Source: Simiduia sp. 21SJ11W-1
Lineage (GTDB): Bacteria; Pseudomonadota; Gammaproteobacteria; Pseudomonadales; Cellvibrionaceae
Assembly: GCF_024138675.1 (NCBI RefSeq)
Contig: NZ_CP090959.1
Location: 310,001 to 374,000, forward strand
Length of the DNA stretch: 64,000 nucleotides
Direction: 5' to 3'
A program made the translations under genes and the position numbers. Positions 1 to 9,231 of the stretch are shown piece after piece (within the stretch, counting starts at the first letter, position 1; each line of letters opens with the position of its first letter). Under the pieces are notes generated by a model that did no database searches, was not told where the DNA came from, and saw only the letters and a program-made list of their open reading frames with translations.

Positions 1-220
1 CCGAGTCGTCGGCGAGTGCCGGGCGGTTGGCAATACGGGCTGCGTGCCGGGCTTTTAATATGGCGTTTTCCACAAAGCTCAGGCCCGTTTCTTCGGCATC
101 TGGGATGTCAAAAGCCGACTGCGGCACTACGCGAATACCGCACTCGGCCAACAGGTGATTGAGTTCTGTGATTTTGCCGGCGTTGTTGCTGGCCAGCACA
201 ATTTCACTGATCGTTGACAT
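1..220 (-). CDS. rdgB: RdgB/HAM1-family non-canonical purine NTP pyrophosphatase, 5' part only
   Basis: This is the N-terminal 73 codons of a gene that runs off the left edge. Reading from the ATG at 220 on the minus strand, the protein has the family's opening strand with the SNNAGK nucleotide-binding motif near residues 11-16, followed by the ETG-SFVENA-KAR helix (about residues 44-57) and the PALADDS motif at the edge. The family hydrolyses dITP, XTP and other deaminated purine nucleotides to monophosphates so they are not built into DNA. The start overlaps the end of the upstream DUF4426 gene by 17 bases, so the two are probably translated together with metX-metW. The C-terminal two thirds cannot be judged here. 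Confidence 0.9.
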   Translation of the reverse strand, partial: MSTISEIVLASNNAGKITELNHLLAECGIRVVPQSAFDIPDAEETGLSFVENAILKARHAARIANRPALADDS

Positions 221-683
221 AGAGTTTCCGGGAAAAGCTAACGTCTATCGCCGTGCCATCTGGCGTGGTGACGGTTAAGGCGAAGTGCATGACTTCTTCA
301 TTGGTAAAGCGCAGCTCGGCCAGGTAGTAGGTGGCGTTGGGCTCTTCCACAGGTTTGAAGCTCAGGCTTTTGCGCTGTTGCATTAGGTTGGTGGCCGCCC
401 CTTCCACGCCTGCGGGCAGGCCCAGTGTAAAGTGCCCGTCGGCCTGCTTTTGGGTGAGTGCCACATTCACGATGATGCGATCTTTGGCGCGGGTAAAGCC
501 CAGCGCGCGCGCGGCATTGGCAGGCAGGAAATCGCTGGTGAAGGTGCTAAAGTGCACGCGATAGTCGCCACTGTCGTGCCAGGGGTTGGTGGTCACGGGG
601 GTGGCCGTTGGCGGCTCGGGTTGGGCGTGTACAAACGGGGCCCAAAGGGTGGCGAGCAATACAAAACCCAGCAGTGTTTTCAT
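204..683 (-). CDS. DUF4426 family exported protein
   Basis: A 159-residue protein with a clear cleavable signal peptide (residues 1-20, ending in VHA-Q), so it is exported to the periplasm. The mature part is all-beta-looking, with no catalytic motif that I recognise. It fits the DUF4426 family, which in Pseudomonas and relatives sits between metW and rdgB exactly as here. It starts 2 bases after the metW stop and overlaps rdgB by 17 bases, so it belongs to the metX-metW operon. Its function is unknown; the conserved position is the only hint. Confidence 0.8.
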   Translation of the reverse strand: MKTLLGFVLLATLWAPFVHAQPEPPTATPVTTNPWHDSGDYRVHFSTFTSDFLPANAARALGFTRAKDRIIVNVALTQKQADGHFTLGLPAGVEGAATNLMQQRKSLSFKPVEEPNATYYLAELRFTNEEVMHFALTVTTPDGTAIDVSFSRKLYVNDQ

Positions 684-685
684 GG

Positions 686-1279
686 CTATTTACTCAGGTG
701 GTAGATGGCATTGACCGCCAGCAGGTTGGGCGCAAGGTCGATGAGCCCGTGGGTGCCGTGGGCGCCGGTCACTTGGCGCTGCAAAATCTTGATGCCCTTT
801 TCAGCACACAGCACTTCAAAATCGCGCACGGTACAAAAGTGGATGTTGGGGGTGTCGTACCATTGGTAGGGTAGCAAGTCAGACACCGGCATGCGCCCGC
901 TGGTGGCCAAATGCCAGCGGGCTTTCCAGTGGCCAAAGTTCGGAAAGGCAATAATGCACTCGCGCCCCACGCGCAGCATTTCATCGAGCACCAAATGCGG
1001 AAAGCGCATGGTTTGCAGGGCTTGGGTCATTACCACCAAATCAAAACTTTTATCGCCAAAGCGGTTGAGGCCTTCATCCAGGTTGTGCTCGATAACATTC
1101 AGGCCCTTTGCAATGCAGGCGTTAATTTCATCGCCACCAATTTCCAGCCCGTAGCCTTCAATCTGGCGGCTTTTGCGCAGCAGTTGCAACAAGGTGCCAT
1201 CGCCACAGCCGAGGTCCAGCAGGCGCGTACCCGGCGCCACCCAGCTTTCAATAATAGAGTGATCAATGCGCAGGCTCAT
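686..1279 (-). CDS. metW: Methionine biosynthesis protein MetW
   Basis: A 197-residue class I methyltransferase-fold protein. The SAM-binding glycine motif LDLGCGDGT lies at about residues 21-29, followed by the acidic end of strand 2. MetW is found next to MetX in many proteobacteria and is reported to support MetX activity; the methyl acceptor, if there is one, is not established. The ATG overlaps the metX stop by 4 bases (ATGA), which indicates translational coupling. Length and motif positions are normal for the family. Confidence 0.93.
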   Translation of the reverse strand: MSLRIDHSIIESWVAPGTRLLDLGCGDGTLLQLLRKSRQIEGYGLEIGGDEINACIAKGLNVIEHNLDEGLNRFGDKSFDLVVMTQALQTMRFPHLVLDEMLRVGRECIIAFPNFGHWKARWHLATSGRMPVSDLLPYQWYDTPNIHFCTVRDFEVLCAEKGIKILQRQVTGAHGTHGLIDLAPNLLAVNAIYHLSK

Positions 1280-2433
1280 GGTTGCACCTGCGTGTGGGTA
1301 TCGATGGTTTGCATAAAGTGGGTGAACACCTGCTCGTAGCGGGAGTTGGGTAACAAGAAGGCATCGTGGCCGGAATTTGATTCAATCTCCGCGTAGCAAA
1401 CCGAGCGGTTGGCGGCCATGAGTGCATGGGCAATTTCGCGCGAGCGCTCGGGCGAAAAGCGCCAGTCGGTGGTGAAAGACACCACCAAAAAGCGCGCCCG
1501 GGCCCGGGCGAATGCTTGTACCGGGTCGTCGTTGTATTCGCGCGCCAGGTCAAAATAATCGAGCGCGCGGGTCATCAGCACGTAGGTGTTGGCATCGAAG
1601 TTGTCGGAAAACACATCGCCCTGGTAGCGCAAATAACTTTGCACCTGAAATTCCACCGGTTCATCCACCCCTTGGGCAAAGCTGCCGCGGCGCAGGGCCC
1701 GGCCGAATTTTTCACCCAGCCCATCGCCCGACATATAGGTTATGTGGCCAATCATACGCGCGGTGGCCAGGCCATTTTTGGGCGTGGTGTTGTGGGCCAG
1801 ATAGTCGCCTGCGTGGAAGTTGGGATCCGAGGTGATGGCGTTGCGCGCGGTTTCATTAAAGGCAATGTTTTGCGCGGTAAGCTTCATGGCCGAGGCAATC
1901 ACAACGCAATTGCGCACGCGCTCCGGGTATTCCAGCGCCCAGCGCATGGCCTGCATGCCGCCGAGCGAGCCGCCCACCACGGCCGCCCAGTTGTGAATGC
2001 CGAGCGCCTCGCCCAGTTTGGCCTGTGAATGCACCCAGTCGCGCACGCGCAAGGGCGGGAAATCCGGCCCCCAGGGTTTGCCTGTAGCAGGGTTGATGCT
2101 GGTGGGCCCGGTGGAGCCCGCGCAGCCGCCTAAATTGTTCAGCGCCACCACAAAAAAGCGGTTGGTATCTATGGGTTTTCCCGGGCCTATGTAGTGATCC
2201 CACCAGCCGGGTTTGCGATCGTCTTCGCTGTGGTAGCCGGCTGCGTGATGGGTGCCCGAGAGTGCGTGGCAAATGAGCACTGCATTGCTGGCATCGGCGT
2301 TGAGTTGGCCGTAGGTTTCGTAAATGAGCTGGTAGCTTTCCAGCACGCGGCCGCAGGCCAGCTGCAGCGGCGCTTGTGATTCATAAATTTGTGGCGTTAC
2401 GAGGCCAACGGAGCGGGCGTCTGACTTGGGCAC
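1276..2433 (-). CDS. metX: Homoserine O-acyltransferase MetX
   Basis: A 385-residue alpha/beta hydrolase-fold acyltransferase that activates the hydroxyl of homoserine, the first committed step to methionine. The nucleophile elbow GGSLGGMQ puts the catalytic Ser at about residue 156. The oxyanion-region motif GGCAGSTGP is near 102-110. The Asp (FTTDWRF) and His (SGHDAF) of the triad are in the C-terminal part. In proteobacteria that pair MetX with MetW the acyl donor is often succinyl-CoA rather than acetyl-CoA; which one applies cannot be decided from the sequence by eye. It is first in the metX-metW-DUF4426-rdgB unit. Confidence 0.93.
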   Translation of the reverse strand: MPKSDARSVGLVTPQIYESQAPLQLACGRVLESYQLIYETYGQLNADASNAVLICHALSGTHHAAGYHSEDDRKPGWWDHYIGPGKPIDTNRFFVVALNNLGGCAGSTGPTSINPATGKPWGPDFPPLRVRDWVHSQAKLGEALGIHNWAAVVGGSLGGMQAMRWALEYPERVRNCVVIASAMKLTAQNIAFNETARNAITSDPNFHAGDYLAHNTTPKNGLATARMIGHITYMSGDGLGEKFGRALRRGSFAQGVDEPVEFQVQSYLRYQGDVFSDNFDANTYVLMTRALDYFDLAREYNDDPVQAFARARARFLVVSFTTDWRFSPERSREIAHALMAANRSVCYAEIESNSGHDAFLLPNSRYEQVFTHFMQTIDTHTQVQP

Positions 2434-2535
2434 CTTCTGCTATCCAGTCGCGGTTAGGGTGGCCGCAAGTCTAAGGACGCACCCGCGTCAGGGCAAGCGG
2501 GCAGCGCGGTTTTTCACGCGCAGCGCTGTTGGCAT

Positions 2536-4521
2536 TTACAGGATAGAGGCGTTTTTGGCGCGCAGATTTACCACGTTCGAGCGCGCCTGGCCGTCCGGTT
2601 GCAGGGCGCGGGTGCTGTTGATGATGGTATCCAGCTCCATCAGCGCGGTTTCGAGCTTGGCGATTTGCCCTTTCAGCATGCCCACTTGTTCTTGCTGGGT
2701 GTGGTTTTGCAAATTCAGGTTGGCCAACTGCAGCAGCTGCTCATCTAGCAATTGCTTTTGGTAGAGGTTGCGGTGATTGAGCGGTGCCAGGGCGTCTTTC
2801 AGCCAGTTGTCGAGATCGGTGCGCAATTCTTGCATGAGCGCGCGGGTTTCGTTGGCCACGGTATTGAGAAAGCGCTCCATAAGCGTCTGCTTGCTGGTGA
2901 GCAGGTTGCCAAGGCCCAGGGAGTACTGCTTGCTGTGCGCGCGCAGCTGGTTGGTGCGCGCGCGGTAGTGGCGCAAATTGAACTCGTGATTGCGCAGCAG
3001 ATCCGGGTTGACGTTGCTGTCTTCACGCTTGTAGATAGACAACATCACCTTGTTGGCCTGTAGCAATTCGTGGCTCAAATTCGATAGGCAGTGATCGATG
3101 TTGTCGAAAAATTCCTGCACCACGCGGCCCACGCCGAAGGTGTGCCAGCTCTCGGCCAGCGCCTGTTCGGCGGCCTGAATTTGCTGTTCGATCACCGCCT
3201 CGCCAATGGGGCCCAGCAGGCCGTCGCGCTGGCGGTACAGCAGGCGTTCGCTGGATTTTAGCGACAGGCTTTGCTTGTGGTACTGGTGGTGAATGCGTTT
3301 GATATTGGCACGCAGCGACACCAGTGTGGCCTTGTGCTCGGCATCGCCACGGGCACCTTCTACCTCGGCCAGGTCGCGATCGGCAGCGTACAGGCGCTCG
3401 CGCAAGAGGTTGCTGGTGTCGTCCATGATGGTGAGCAAATCGCTGATCAACCGGTGGCTCGCCAGCCGCGTGCGGCTATCGATGAGTTTTTCGGAAAGTA
3501 TTTTTTCAAGCTTGGGCATCTGGCTGCGGGCCAGCAAGGTGGCGTCGCCCTTGGCGCGGGCAATGAGTGATTGCTTGGCCGACAGCGTAAGTACCTGGTC
3601 CATAGGCTGCTGCAATTGGCGCGCGGTGGTTTCGCGCACCTTGTGAATGGCCAGCAGCACGTCCTCTTGGGGCAGCAGGTCGTCCCAGAGGGAATCGATT
3701 TTGTTGAGCAGGGTAATCACTTCGGCATCTTGCGTGGCGCGCAGTATGTTGATGTGCTCGTTCCAGATTTCCATGTCGGTGGCGGTGAGGCCCGTGTCGG
3801 CCGCGAGCAAAAACAGCATGGCCTGGGCGCTGGCCAGGGTACCCAGGGCAAGCTCCGGCTCGTTGCCCAGGGCGTTCAGGCCGGGCGTATCCAGAATGCG
3901 CAGGCCGCGCGCCAGCAGCGGGTGGTCGAGGCTCACCAGCGCGTGGCGCCACACGGGCACTTCTACGCGGTCTACGCTCTCGCGCGAGCGCACCAGGCTT
4001 TCAATGTCAAACCCCAGGGTTTCGGCTTCGGCCACAGACACAGTTTTTACCTCGGCGATGCGCGCCATAGCCTCGGCCACTTGCTTTTGGTCGTAGGGGT
4101 CGAAGTGGGTGGTGACCCACTTTTGCGGAATGCGCTTGAACGCCGCCAGCGCCACGTTCGAGCGGCGGGTTTCGATGGGCAGTAGCCGCACGCAGCCCTT
4201 GGGTGTGTGCGGGTCGCGGTAAATTTCGGTGGGGCACATGGTGGTGCGCCCGGGTTGCGAGGGCAGCAGGCGGTGGCCGTATTCGGCAAACAGCAAGGCG
4301 TTGATCAGCTCGGTTTTACCGCGGGAAAATTCGCCCACCAGCGCCAGGGTGAAGTGATCGTTGGCGAGCATAGTGCGCGCGTGCTTGAGGCTCTGCTCGG
4401 CCGCCCTGGAGGTAATCTTGTGGGCTTCCAACCACTGCAAAAAGGCCTGCAGTTGGGTGTTGAGCTGTTGTTTCCAGCGCTGGAAACCGGACAGCTGCCG
4501 GTAGAGTGAGGCGTGATCCAT
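2536..4521 (-). CDS. Dynamin-like large GTPase
   Basis: A 661-residue protein with an N-terminal helical bundle, then a dynamin-type G domain. The P-loop GEFSRGKT is at 63-70, the G2 threonines follow at 92-94, G3 is DTPG at 211-214 and G4 is NKID at 273-276. The remaining 370 residues are rich in Leu, Gln and charged residues and look like long coiled-coil helices, with no obvious transmembrane paddle. Bacterial dynamin-like proteins bind and remodel membranes. This one stands alone rather than in the tandem pair seen in some bacteria. It is followed downstream by metX after about 100 bases, but with no functional link that I can see. Specific role unknown. Confidence 0.8.
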   Translation of the reverse strand: MDHASLYRQLSGFQRWKQQLNTQLQAFLQWLEAHKITSRAAEQSLKHARTMLANDHFTLALVGEFSRGKTELINALLFAEYGHRLLPSQPGRTTMCPTEIYRDPHTPKGCVRLLPIETRRSNVALAAFKRIPQKWVTTHFDPYDQKQVAEAMARIAEVKTVSVAEAETLGFDIESLVRSRESVDRVEVPVWRHALVSLDHPLLARGLRILDTPGLNALGNEPELALGTLASAQAMLFLLAADTGLTATDMEIWNEHINILRATQDAEVITLLNKIDSLWDDLLPQEDVLLAIHKVRETTARQLQQPMDQVLTLSAKQSLIARAKGDATLLARSQMPKLEKILSEKLIDSRTRLASHRLISDLLTIMDDTSNLLRERLYAADRDLAEVEGARGDAEHKATLVSLRANIKRIHHQYHKQSLSLKSSERLLYRQRDGLLGPIGEAVIEQQIQAAEQALAESWHTFGVGRVVQEFFDNIDHCLSNLSHELLQANKVMLSIYKREDSNVNPDLLRNHEFNLRHYRARTNQLRAHSKQYSLGLGNLLTSKQTLMERFLNTVANETRALMQELRTDLDNWLKDALAPLNHRNLYQKQLLDEQLLQLANLNLQNHTQQEQVGMLKGQIAKLETALMELDTIINSTRALQPDGQARSNVVNLRAKNASIL

Positions 4522-4764
4522 AGTGCAACCTGTGACCTGAGCATCGTCGCCTGGGTGGCGAACCGTGCCCTATTCTTGTTTTTTGGGCCGACTATTAAAA
4601 CCGAATGGCGCCCAACTTCAAAGTTTTGGTTATATCGTTTTCGCTTTATTAGGCATTTTTTATGGCTTTTTAGCGCCAGGGCCCAGCTGCAAACCGTGTT
4701 ATTTGAGGCCTGTATGCATACAATGGCGGCCAATAAATCTTCATCCACACAAAAGAGGTAGAGC

Positions 4765-5730
4765 GTGCTGATAGCAGTAGGTGGACTCATCGTAGGCTTG
4801 GTGTTGCTAACCTGGAGCGCAGACAAATTCATCGACGGTGCGGCGGCGGTGGCCCAGCTGCTGGGGATGTCGCCGCTGTTGGTGGGCATTTTGATTGTGG
4901 GCTTTGGCACCTCGGCGCCGGAAATGCTGGTGTCTGCCATTGCGGCCTGGCAGGGCGAACCGGACCTTGCGCTTGGCAATGCCCTTGGCTCCAACATCGC
5001 CAATATTGGCTTGATTGTGGGGGTGACCGCGTTAATGGCGCCCATTGCTGTGCATTCGCGGGTAGTGTCGCAAGAGATGCCGCTGATGCTGGTGGCGACG
5101 GGTCTGGGTGTGTTGGCGCTCACTAACGACTGGTTGGGCCGCGGTGATGCGCTGCTGCTACTCGGCGGGCTGGCCGCCTACATCGGCTTTGGCGTGTGGC
5201 AGAGCATGGGCTCGCCCGACGATTCACTGGCAGACGATGTGCAAGCCAGCGTCTCGCATGAACAAAGCGGCATGAAGGCGGCCATGGCGCTGCTGCTGGG
5301 CTTGGTTGCGCTGTTGGCCAGCTCCCGCATGCTGGTGTGGTCAGCCACCGAGATTGCCCTGGCGCTGGGTATCAGCGAGTTGATTATCGGCCTGACGGTA
5401 GTGGCGCTCGGCACCAGCCTGCCGGAGCTTGCCGCCAGCATAGCCAGTGTGCGCAAACAGCAGCACGACCTGGCCATTGGCAATGTGATTGGTTCGAACG
5501 TGTTCAACATTCTGGGCGTGGTGGGTATTGCGGGGCTGATTCACCCGGATGTTGTAGCACCCGATGCCCTCGGGCGCGATGCGCTGGTGATGGTGCTTTT
5601 ATCTGGCGCGCTGGCGGTACTGTGTTACCGGGCGCTCAACCGCGGCGCTATCCAGCGCTGGCAGGGGGCCTTGCTGGTGTTGGCCTACGTTGGGTACAAC
5701 GCGGCGCTGGCGATGCAGGTTATCGGCTAG
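4765..5730 (+). CDS. Calcium/sodium antiporter, CaCA superfamily (YrbG-like)
   Basis: A 321-residue inner-membrane exchanger with about ten transmembrane helices in two inverted halves. Each half carries the alpha-repeat signature: GFGTSAPEM with GNALGSNIAN in the first, and ALGTSLPEL with GNVIGSNVFN in the second. These repeats form the cation-binding site of Na+/Ca2+ exchangers. The start is a GTG at 4765 with the purine-rich AAGAGGTAGAG just upstream; no ATG fits the N-terminal helix. It is transcribed divergently from the dynamin-like gene and converges on yggT. The ion specificity is inferred from the family. Confidence 0.9.
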   Translation: MLIAVGGLIVGLVLLTWSADKFIDGAAAVAQLLGMSPLLVGILIVGFGTSAPEMLVSAIAAWQGEPDLALGNALGSNIANIGLIVGVTALMAPIAVHSRVVSQEMPLMLVATGLGVLALTNDWLGRGDALLLLGGLAAYIGFGVWQSMGSPDDSLADDVQASVSHEQSGMKAAMALLLGLVALLASSRMLVWSATEIALALGISELIIGLTVVALGTSLPELAASIASVRKQQHDLAIGNVIGSNVFNILGVVGIAGLIHPDVVAPDALGRDALVMVLLSGALAVLCYRALNRGAIQRWQGALLVLAYVGYNAALAMQVIG

Positions 5731-5853
5731 CTGCTGCGCGCGCGGGCGTTAATGGGTGATGGTTTGCTGAGAGCTGGTTTGATCAGCGCAGGCTTACTCT
5801 GTTGCGTGCTCTGTTGCGTTTCGGTGACTTAAGCGCTGTGGCATTTGCAGCGC

Positions 5854-5878
5854 GCGCCGGTGTGGTAAACACCGGCGC
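5854..5878. terminator. Hairpin between convergent genes
   Basis: A perfect 10-bp inverted repeat (GCGCCGGTGT / ACACCGGCGC) with a 5-base loop lies between the exchanger gene and yggT, which converge. Neither side has a clear T-run, so it may be a weak or Rho-assisted bidirectional terminator rather than a classical intrinsic one. Confidence 0.4.
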
Positions 5879-5887
5879 AGGCTTGGG

Positions 5888-6478
5888 CTAGAAGCCCAAA
5901 AACAGCCAGCGTGGCATACCAAGCTGCATGGCAAATTCCGGAATCAGGAAGTTGCTGATAATTTGCAAGATGATGATCACCACCAGCGGGCTGAAATCCA
6001 AGCCGCCCATGGGCGGGATGATGCGCTGTATGGGGTTCATGATCGGTTGCATTAACTGGCGAATCAGCAGCAGCGCCGGGTGGTAACTTTGCGGGGCTAC
6101 AAAGCTTGCGATTACCAGAATAATCAACGCCCAAAACAGCAGGCTGGCAAGGCTTGAAAGCACAATCACCGCAGACCAGGCCAGCAGGTACAGCGGGTTC
6201 AGAAAACCAAACCCCTTTAGCAAAATAATGCCCTGCACCGTCACCAGTGCCACCAGCAATGCCAGCACAATGGAGGCAAAGTCGATACCCATGATGCCGG
6301 GTATGACTTTGCGCAGCGGCAGCAATAGCGGGTTGGTGGCTTTCACCACAGCCTGCGACAGCGGGTTGTAGAAATCGGCGCGGGCGATTTGCAGCATCAG
6401 CCGCAGCAGTACCACCATCAAATACAGGCTGCCGAAGGTCTTAACCAGAAAAACGATAATTGCTACCAGTGTCTCCAA
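5888..6478 (-). CDS. yggT: YggT family membrane protein
   Basis: A 196-residue integral membrane protein made of two YggT repeats, each with a pair of hydrophobic helices and the family pattern of Asn-Pro and Ile-Pro turns (TNPLLLPLRKVIPG in the first, MNPIQRIIPPMGG in the second). The family is linked to osmotic stress and, in cyanobacteria and plastids, to membrane organisation. The role in this organism is unknown. It begins 3 bases after proC and forms the yggS-proC-yggT operon common in gammaproteobacteria. Confidence 0.88.
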   Translation of the reverse strand: METLVAIIVFLVKTFGSLYLMVVLLRLMLQIARADFYNPLSQAVVKATNPLLLPLRKVIPGIMGIDFASIVLALLVALVTVQGIILLKGFGFLNPLYLLAWSAVIVLSSLASLLFWALIILVIASFVAPQSYHPALLLIRQLMQPIMNPIQRIIPPMGGLDFSPLVVIIILQIISNFLIPEFAMQLGMPRWLFLGF

Positions 6479-6481
6479 GGA

Positions 6482-7297
6482 TCAGTTCCCCATTTCCTTT
6501 GCCATTTCAGCGGCGCGGTTTGCGCAGCAGGTCATTGCGCGGCTCACAATAGCGCGAATATCGTCGCGCTCAAAGGAGAATACCGCCTGCTCGGTGGTGC
6601 CGCCGGGCGACATCACACGCCGGCGCAGTTCGTCTACGGGCACATCTGCACTGGCGGCAAGCTCGGCGGCGCCGGCGGCGGTTTGCAGGGTAAGTGCACG
6701 GGCGGTTGCGCGATCCAGGCCCATGGCCTCGCCTTGATCGATCATGGCTTCCATCATCAAGAAGAAATACGCCGGTGCCGAGCCCGCCACGGCAATCACG
6801 GCATCAATGAGCGACTCTTCGGCCACCCAGGCGGTAACGCCCACGGCGCCCATCATTTCCTCTACCCGCGATTTTTGCAGATCGCTCACCCGGGCGTTGG
6901 CAAACAAGCCGCTGGCCCCTTTGCCCACCAGCGACGGGGTGTTGGGCATACAGCGCACAATGGCTTGATCTGCACCCAGCCACTGCTCGTAGCGGCTCAT
7001 GGGCAGGCCCGCGGCCACGGTCACGATAAGCGGCTTGTGGCCCAGCGACGGCGCCAAATCCAGGCACACATCTTTCATCATTTGCGGTTTTACCGAGAGC
7101 ACCACCACATCGGCCTTGGCGGCCTGGTGGTTGTCGGTGCTGGTGTGAATGCCGTATTCGTCTGCCAAGGCCTCGAGTTTGGGGGTGCTGCGGTTACTGG
7201 CGATGATGCGCTCGGGCGCCACACCCTGCTTGACCATGCCGCCTAAAATGGCGGCGCTCATATTGCCGGCGCCGATAAATCCGATGCGATAACTCAT
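6482..7297 (-). CDS. proC: Pyrroline-5-carboxylate reductase
   Basis: A 271-residue NAD(P)H-dependent enzyme that makes the last step of proline synthesis, reducing 1-pyrroline-5-carboxylate. The N-terminal Rossmann motif GFIGAGNMSAAI is at residues 6-17. The central RCMPNTP motif and the C-terminal MSPGGTTEQA stretch of the substrate site are present. Length is standard. It sits between yggS (about 60 bases upstream) and yggT in one transcription unit. Confidence 0.95.
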   Translation of the reverse strand: MSYRIGFIGAGNMSAAILGGMVKQGVAPERIIASNRSTPKLEALADEYGIHTSTDNHQAAKADVVVLSVKPQMMKDVCLDLAPSLGHKPLIVTVAAGLPMSRYEQWLGADQAIVRCMPNTPSLVGKGASGLFANARVSDLQKSRVEEMMGAVGVTAWVAEESLIDAVIAVAGSAPAYFFLMMEAMIDQGEAMGLDRATARALTLQTAAGAAELAASADVPVDELRRRVMSPGGTTEQAVFSFERDDIRAIVSRAMTCCANRAAEMAKEMGN

Positions 7298-7357
7298 GGG
7301 GCTTCCTGTTGTGAATGTCTGTGTATGGTGGGGGCAAATCTCGATTTTTCCAGCCCG

Positions 7358-8047
7358 CTAACGGGCCATGCGCGGCCCGAAGATATCGGTACCCACGCGC
7401 ACCAGGGTCGCACCCTCGGCAATGGCGGCCTCCAGATCACCAGACATACCCATGGAGAGCGTATCGAGCGCCAGCCCCTGGGCTTGCAGTGCATCCTTAA
7501 GCGCGCGCACCCGGGCAAAGGCCTGCCGCTGGGCTTCGGGGTCTGTGCAGGGGGCGGGAATGGCCATCAAGCCGCGCAGGCGCAGGTTCGGTAGCTCGGC
7601 CACAGCAAGCGCCAGGGCGGGCAGCGCCTCTGGGCTCGCGCCGGATTTGGTGGCCTCGCCGTCGATGTTGACCTGCAGGCAAATGTTCAGCGGGCCGGCC
7701 TCAGGCGGGCGCTGCTCACTCAGGCGTCGCGCGATCTTCAGGCGGTCTACACTGTGTACCCAGTCGAAGGCCTGTGCGATGGCCTGGGTCTTATTGGATT
7801 GGATGGGCCCGATGAAATGCCACTCGATGGCGAGGTCGGCCAGGGCCTGCTGCTTGTCTTGCGCCTCTTGCAGGTAGTTCTCGCCAAACCGGCGCTGGCC
7901 TGCGCTGTAGGCCTCGCGCAGGCGCGCGGGGGGCTGGGTTTTGCTGACCGCCAAAAGGGCGATGGCGTCACGGGGGCGGTGGGCCGAATGGCTTGCCTGT
8001 TGCAAACGGGCCTCGACCTGCATTAGTTTGTCGGCAATCATGTGCAT
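7358..8047 (-). CDS. yggS: YggS/PLPBP pyridoxal-phosphate homeostasis protein
   Basis: A 229-residue protein of the alanine-racemase-like single-domain PLP-binding family. The Schiff-base Lys is in LLAVSKTQ at about residue 36. FGENYLQE and HFIGPIQSNK follow, and the phosphate-binding LSMGMSGDLEAAI is near the C-terminus. These proteins bind PLP without known catalysis and keep its level balanced. The start may be the ATG at 8047 or the one two codons later (8041). It is divergent from pilT and first in yggS-proC-yggT. Confidence 0.93.
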   Translation of the reverse strand: MHMIADKLMQVEARLQQASHSAHRPRDAIALLAVSKTQPPARLREAYSAGQRRFGENYLQEAQDKQQALADLAIEWHFIGPIQSNKTQAIAQAFDWVHSVDRLKIARRLSEQRPPEAGPLNICLQVNIDGEATKSGASPEALPALALAVAELPNLRLRGLMAIPAPCTDPEAQRQAFARVRALKDALQAQGLALDTLSMGMSGDLEAAIAEGATLVRVGTDIFGPRMAR

Positions 8048-8184
8048 ATACTGAAAATGGTAAGGCGTTGATCGGTACGCGCGGTTAATTAACTCACGGT
8101 TTGATTAATTGTTGTGCAGTCATCGGCAGTCTAGCGCTTTGCAAAATACCGGCTCTGCAAAACTTAGAATAGTAAGGTTGTTGT

Positions 8185-9219
8185 ATGGATATTACGGAAC
8201 TTCTCGCCTTTAGCGCAAAACAAGGCGCCTCAGACCTGCACCTTTCCTCCGGGCTGCCACCCATGATACGCGTAGACGGCGACGTGCGCCGTATTAATTT
8301 GCCGCCCATGCAACACAAGCAAGTGCACGGCTTGATCTATGAAATCATGAACGACAAGCAGCGCAAAGACTACGAAGAATTTCTGGAAACAGACTTCTCC
8401 TTTGAGGTGCCGGGCGTGGCGCGTTTCCGTGTAAACGCCTTTAACCAAAACCGCGGCGCCGGCGCAGTTTTCCGTACCATTCCCTCGAAAGTGTTAACCA
8501 TGGAAGAGCTGGGCATGGGGCAGGTGTTTCGCGATATCTGCAATACCCCGCGCGGCATTTGCCTGGTAACCGGGCCTACGGGTTCCGGTAAATCCACCAC
8601 CCTTGCGGCCATGGTGGATTACATTAACGACAACAAATACCAGCACATCCTTACCATTGAAGACCCGATTGAATTTGTGCACGAAAGTAAAAAGTGCCTG
8701 ATTAACCAGCGGGAAGTGCACCGCGACACCCACGGCTTCTCTGCCGCATTGCGCTCGGCCTTGCGTGAAGATCCGGACATTATTCTGGTGGGTGAGATGC
8801 GCGACCTTGAAACCATCAAGCTCGCCCTGGAAGCGGCCGAAACCGGCCACCTGGTGTTCGGTACCCTGCACACCCAGTCGGCGGCAAAAACCATCGACCG
8901 GATCATTGATGTATTCCCGGCCGCTGAAAAAGCCATGGTGCGCTCAATGCTGTCGGAATCATTGCAGGCGGTGATCTCGCAAACGCTGATGAAGAAAAAC
9001 GGCGGTGGCCGGGTGGCAGCACACGAAATCATGCGCGGCACGCCCGCCATTCGTAACCTGATTCGTGAAGATAAGGTGGCGCAAATGTACTCGGCGATTC
9101 AAACCGGCGCATCTACCGGCATGCAAACCATGGATCAATGCCTGGCCGATCTCGTGGCGCGCCGCGTGATTAACCGCGACGTTGCCCGTGAAAAAGCAAA
9201 AATTCCAGAAAATTTCTAA
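8185..9219 (+). CDS. pilT: Type IV pilus twitching motility ATPase PilT
   Basis: A 344-residue hexameric secretion-type ATPase that powers retraction of type IV pili from the cytoplasmic face. It has the N-terminal PAS-like domain with ASDLHLSSG (15-23), Walker A GPTGSGKS at 130-137, the Asp box with IEDPIEF, Walker B ILVGEMRD, the His box TGHLVFGTLHT, and the C-terminal AIRNLIRE motif needed for retraction. It is followed by pilU after 12 bases, and the pair form an operon. The region of 137 bases upstream is shared with the divergent yggS. Confidence 0.97.
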   Translation: MDITELLAFSAKQGASDLHLSSGLPPMIRVDGDVRRINLPPMQHKQVHGLIYEIMNDKQRKDYEEFLETDFSFEVPGVARFRVNAFNQNRGAGAVFRTIPSKVLTMEELGMGQVFRDICNTPRGICLVTGPTGSGKSTTLAAMVDYINDNKYQHILTIEDPIEFVHESKKCLINQREVHRDTHGFSAALRSALREDPDIILVGEMRDLETIKLALEAAETGHLVFGTLHTQSAAKTIDRIIDVFPAAEKAMVRSMLSESLQAVISQTLMKKNGGGRVAAHEIMRGTPAIRNLIREDKVAQMYSAIQTGASTGMQTMDQCLADLVARRVINRDVAREKAKIPENF

Positions 9220-9231
9220 GAGGATCAGGCT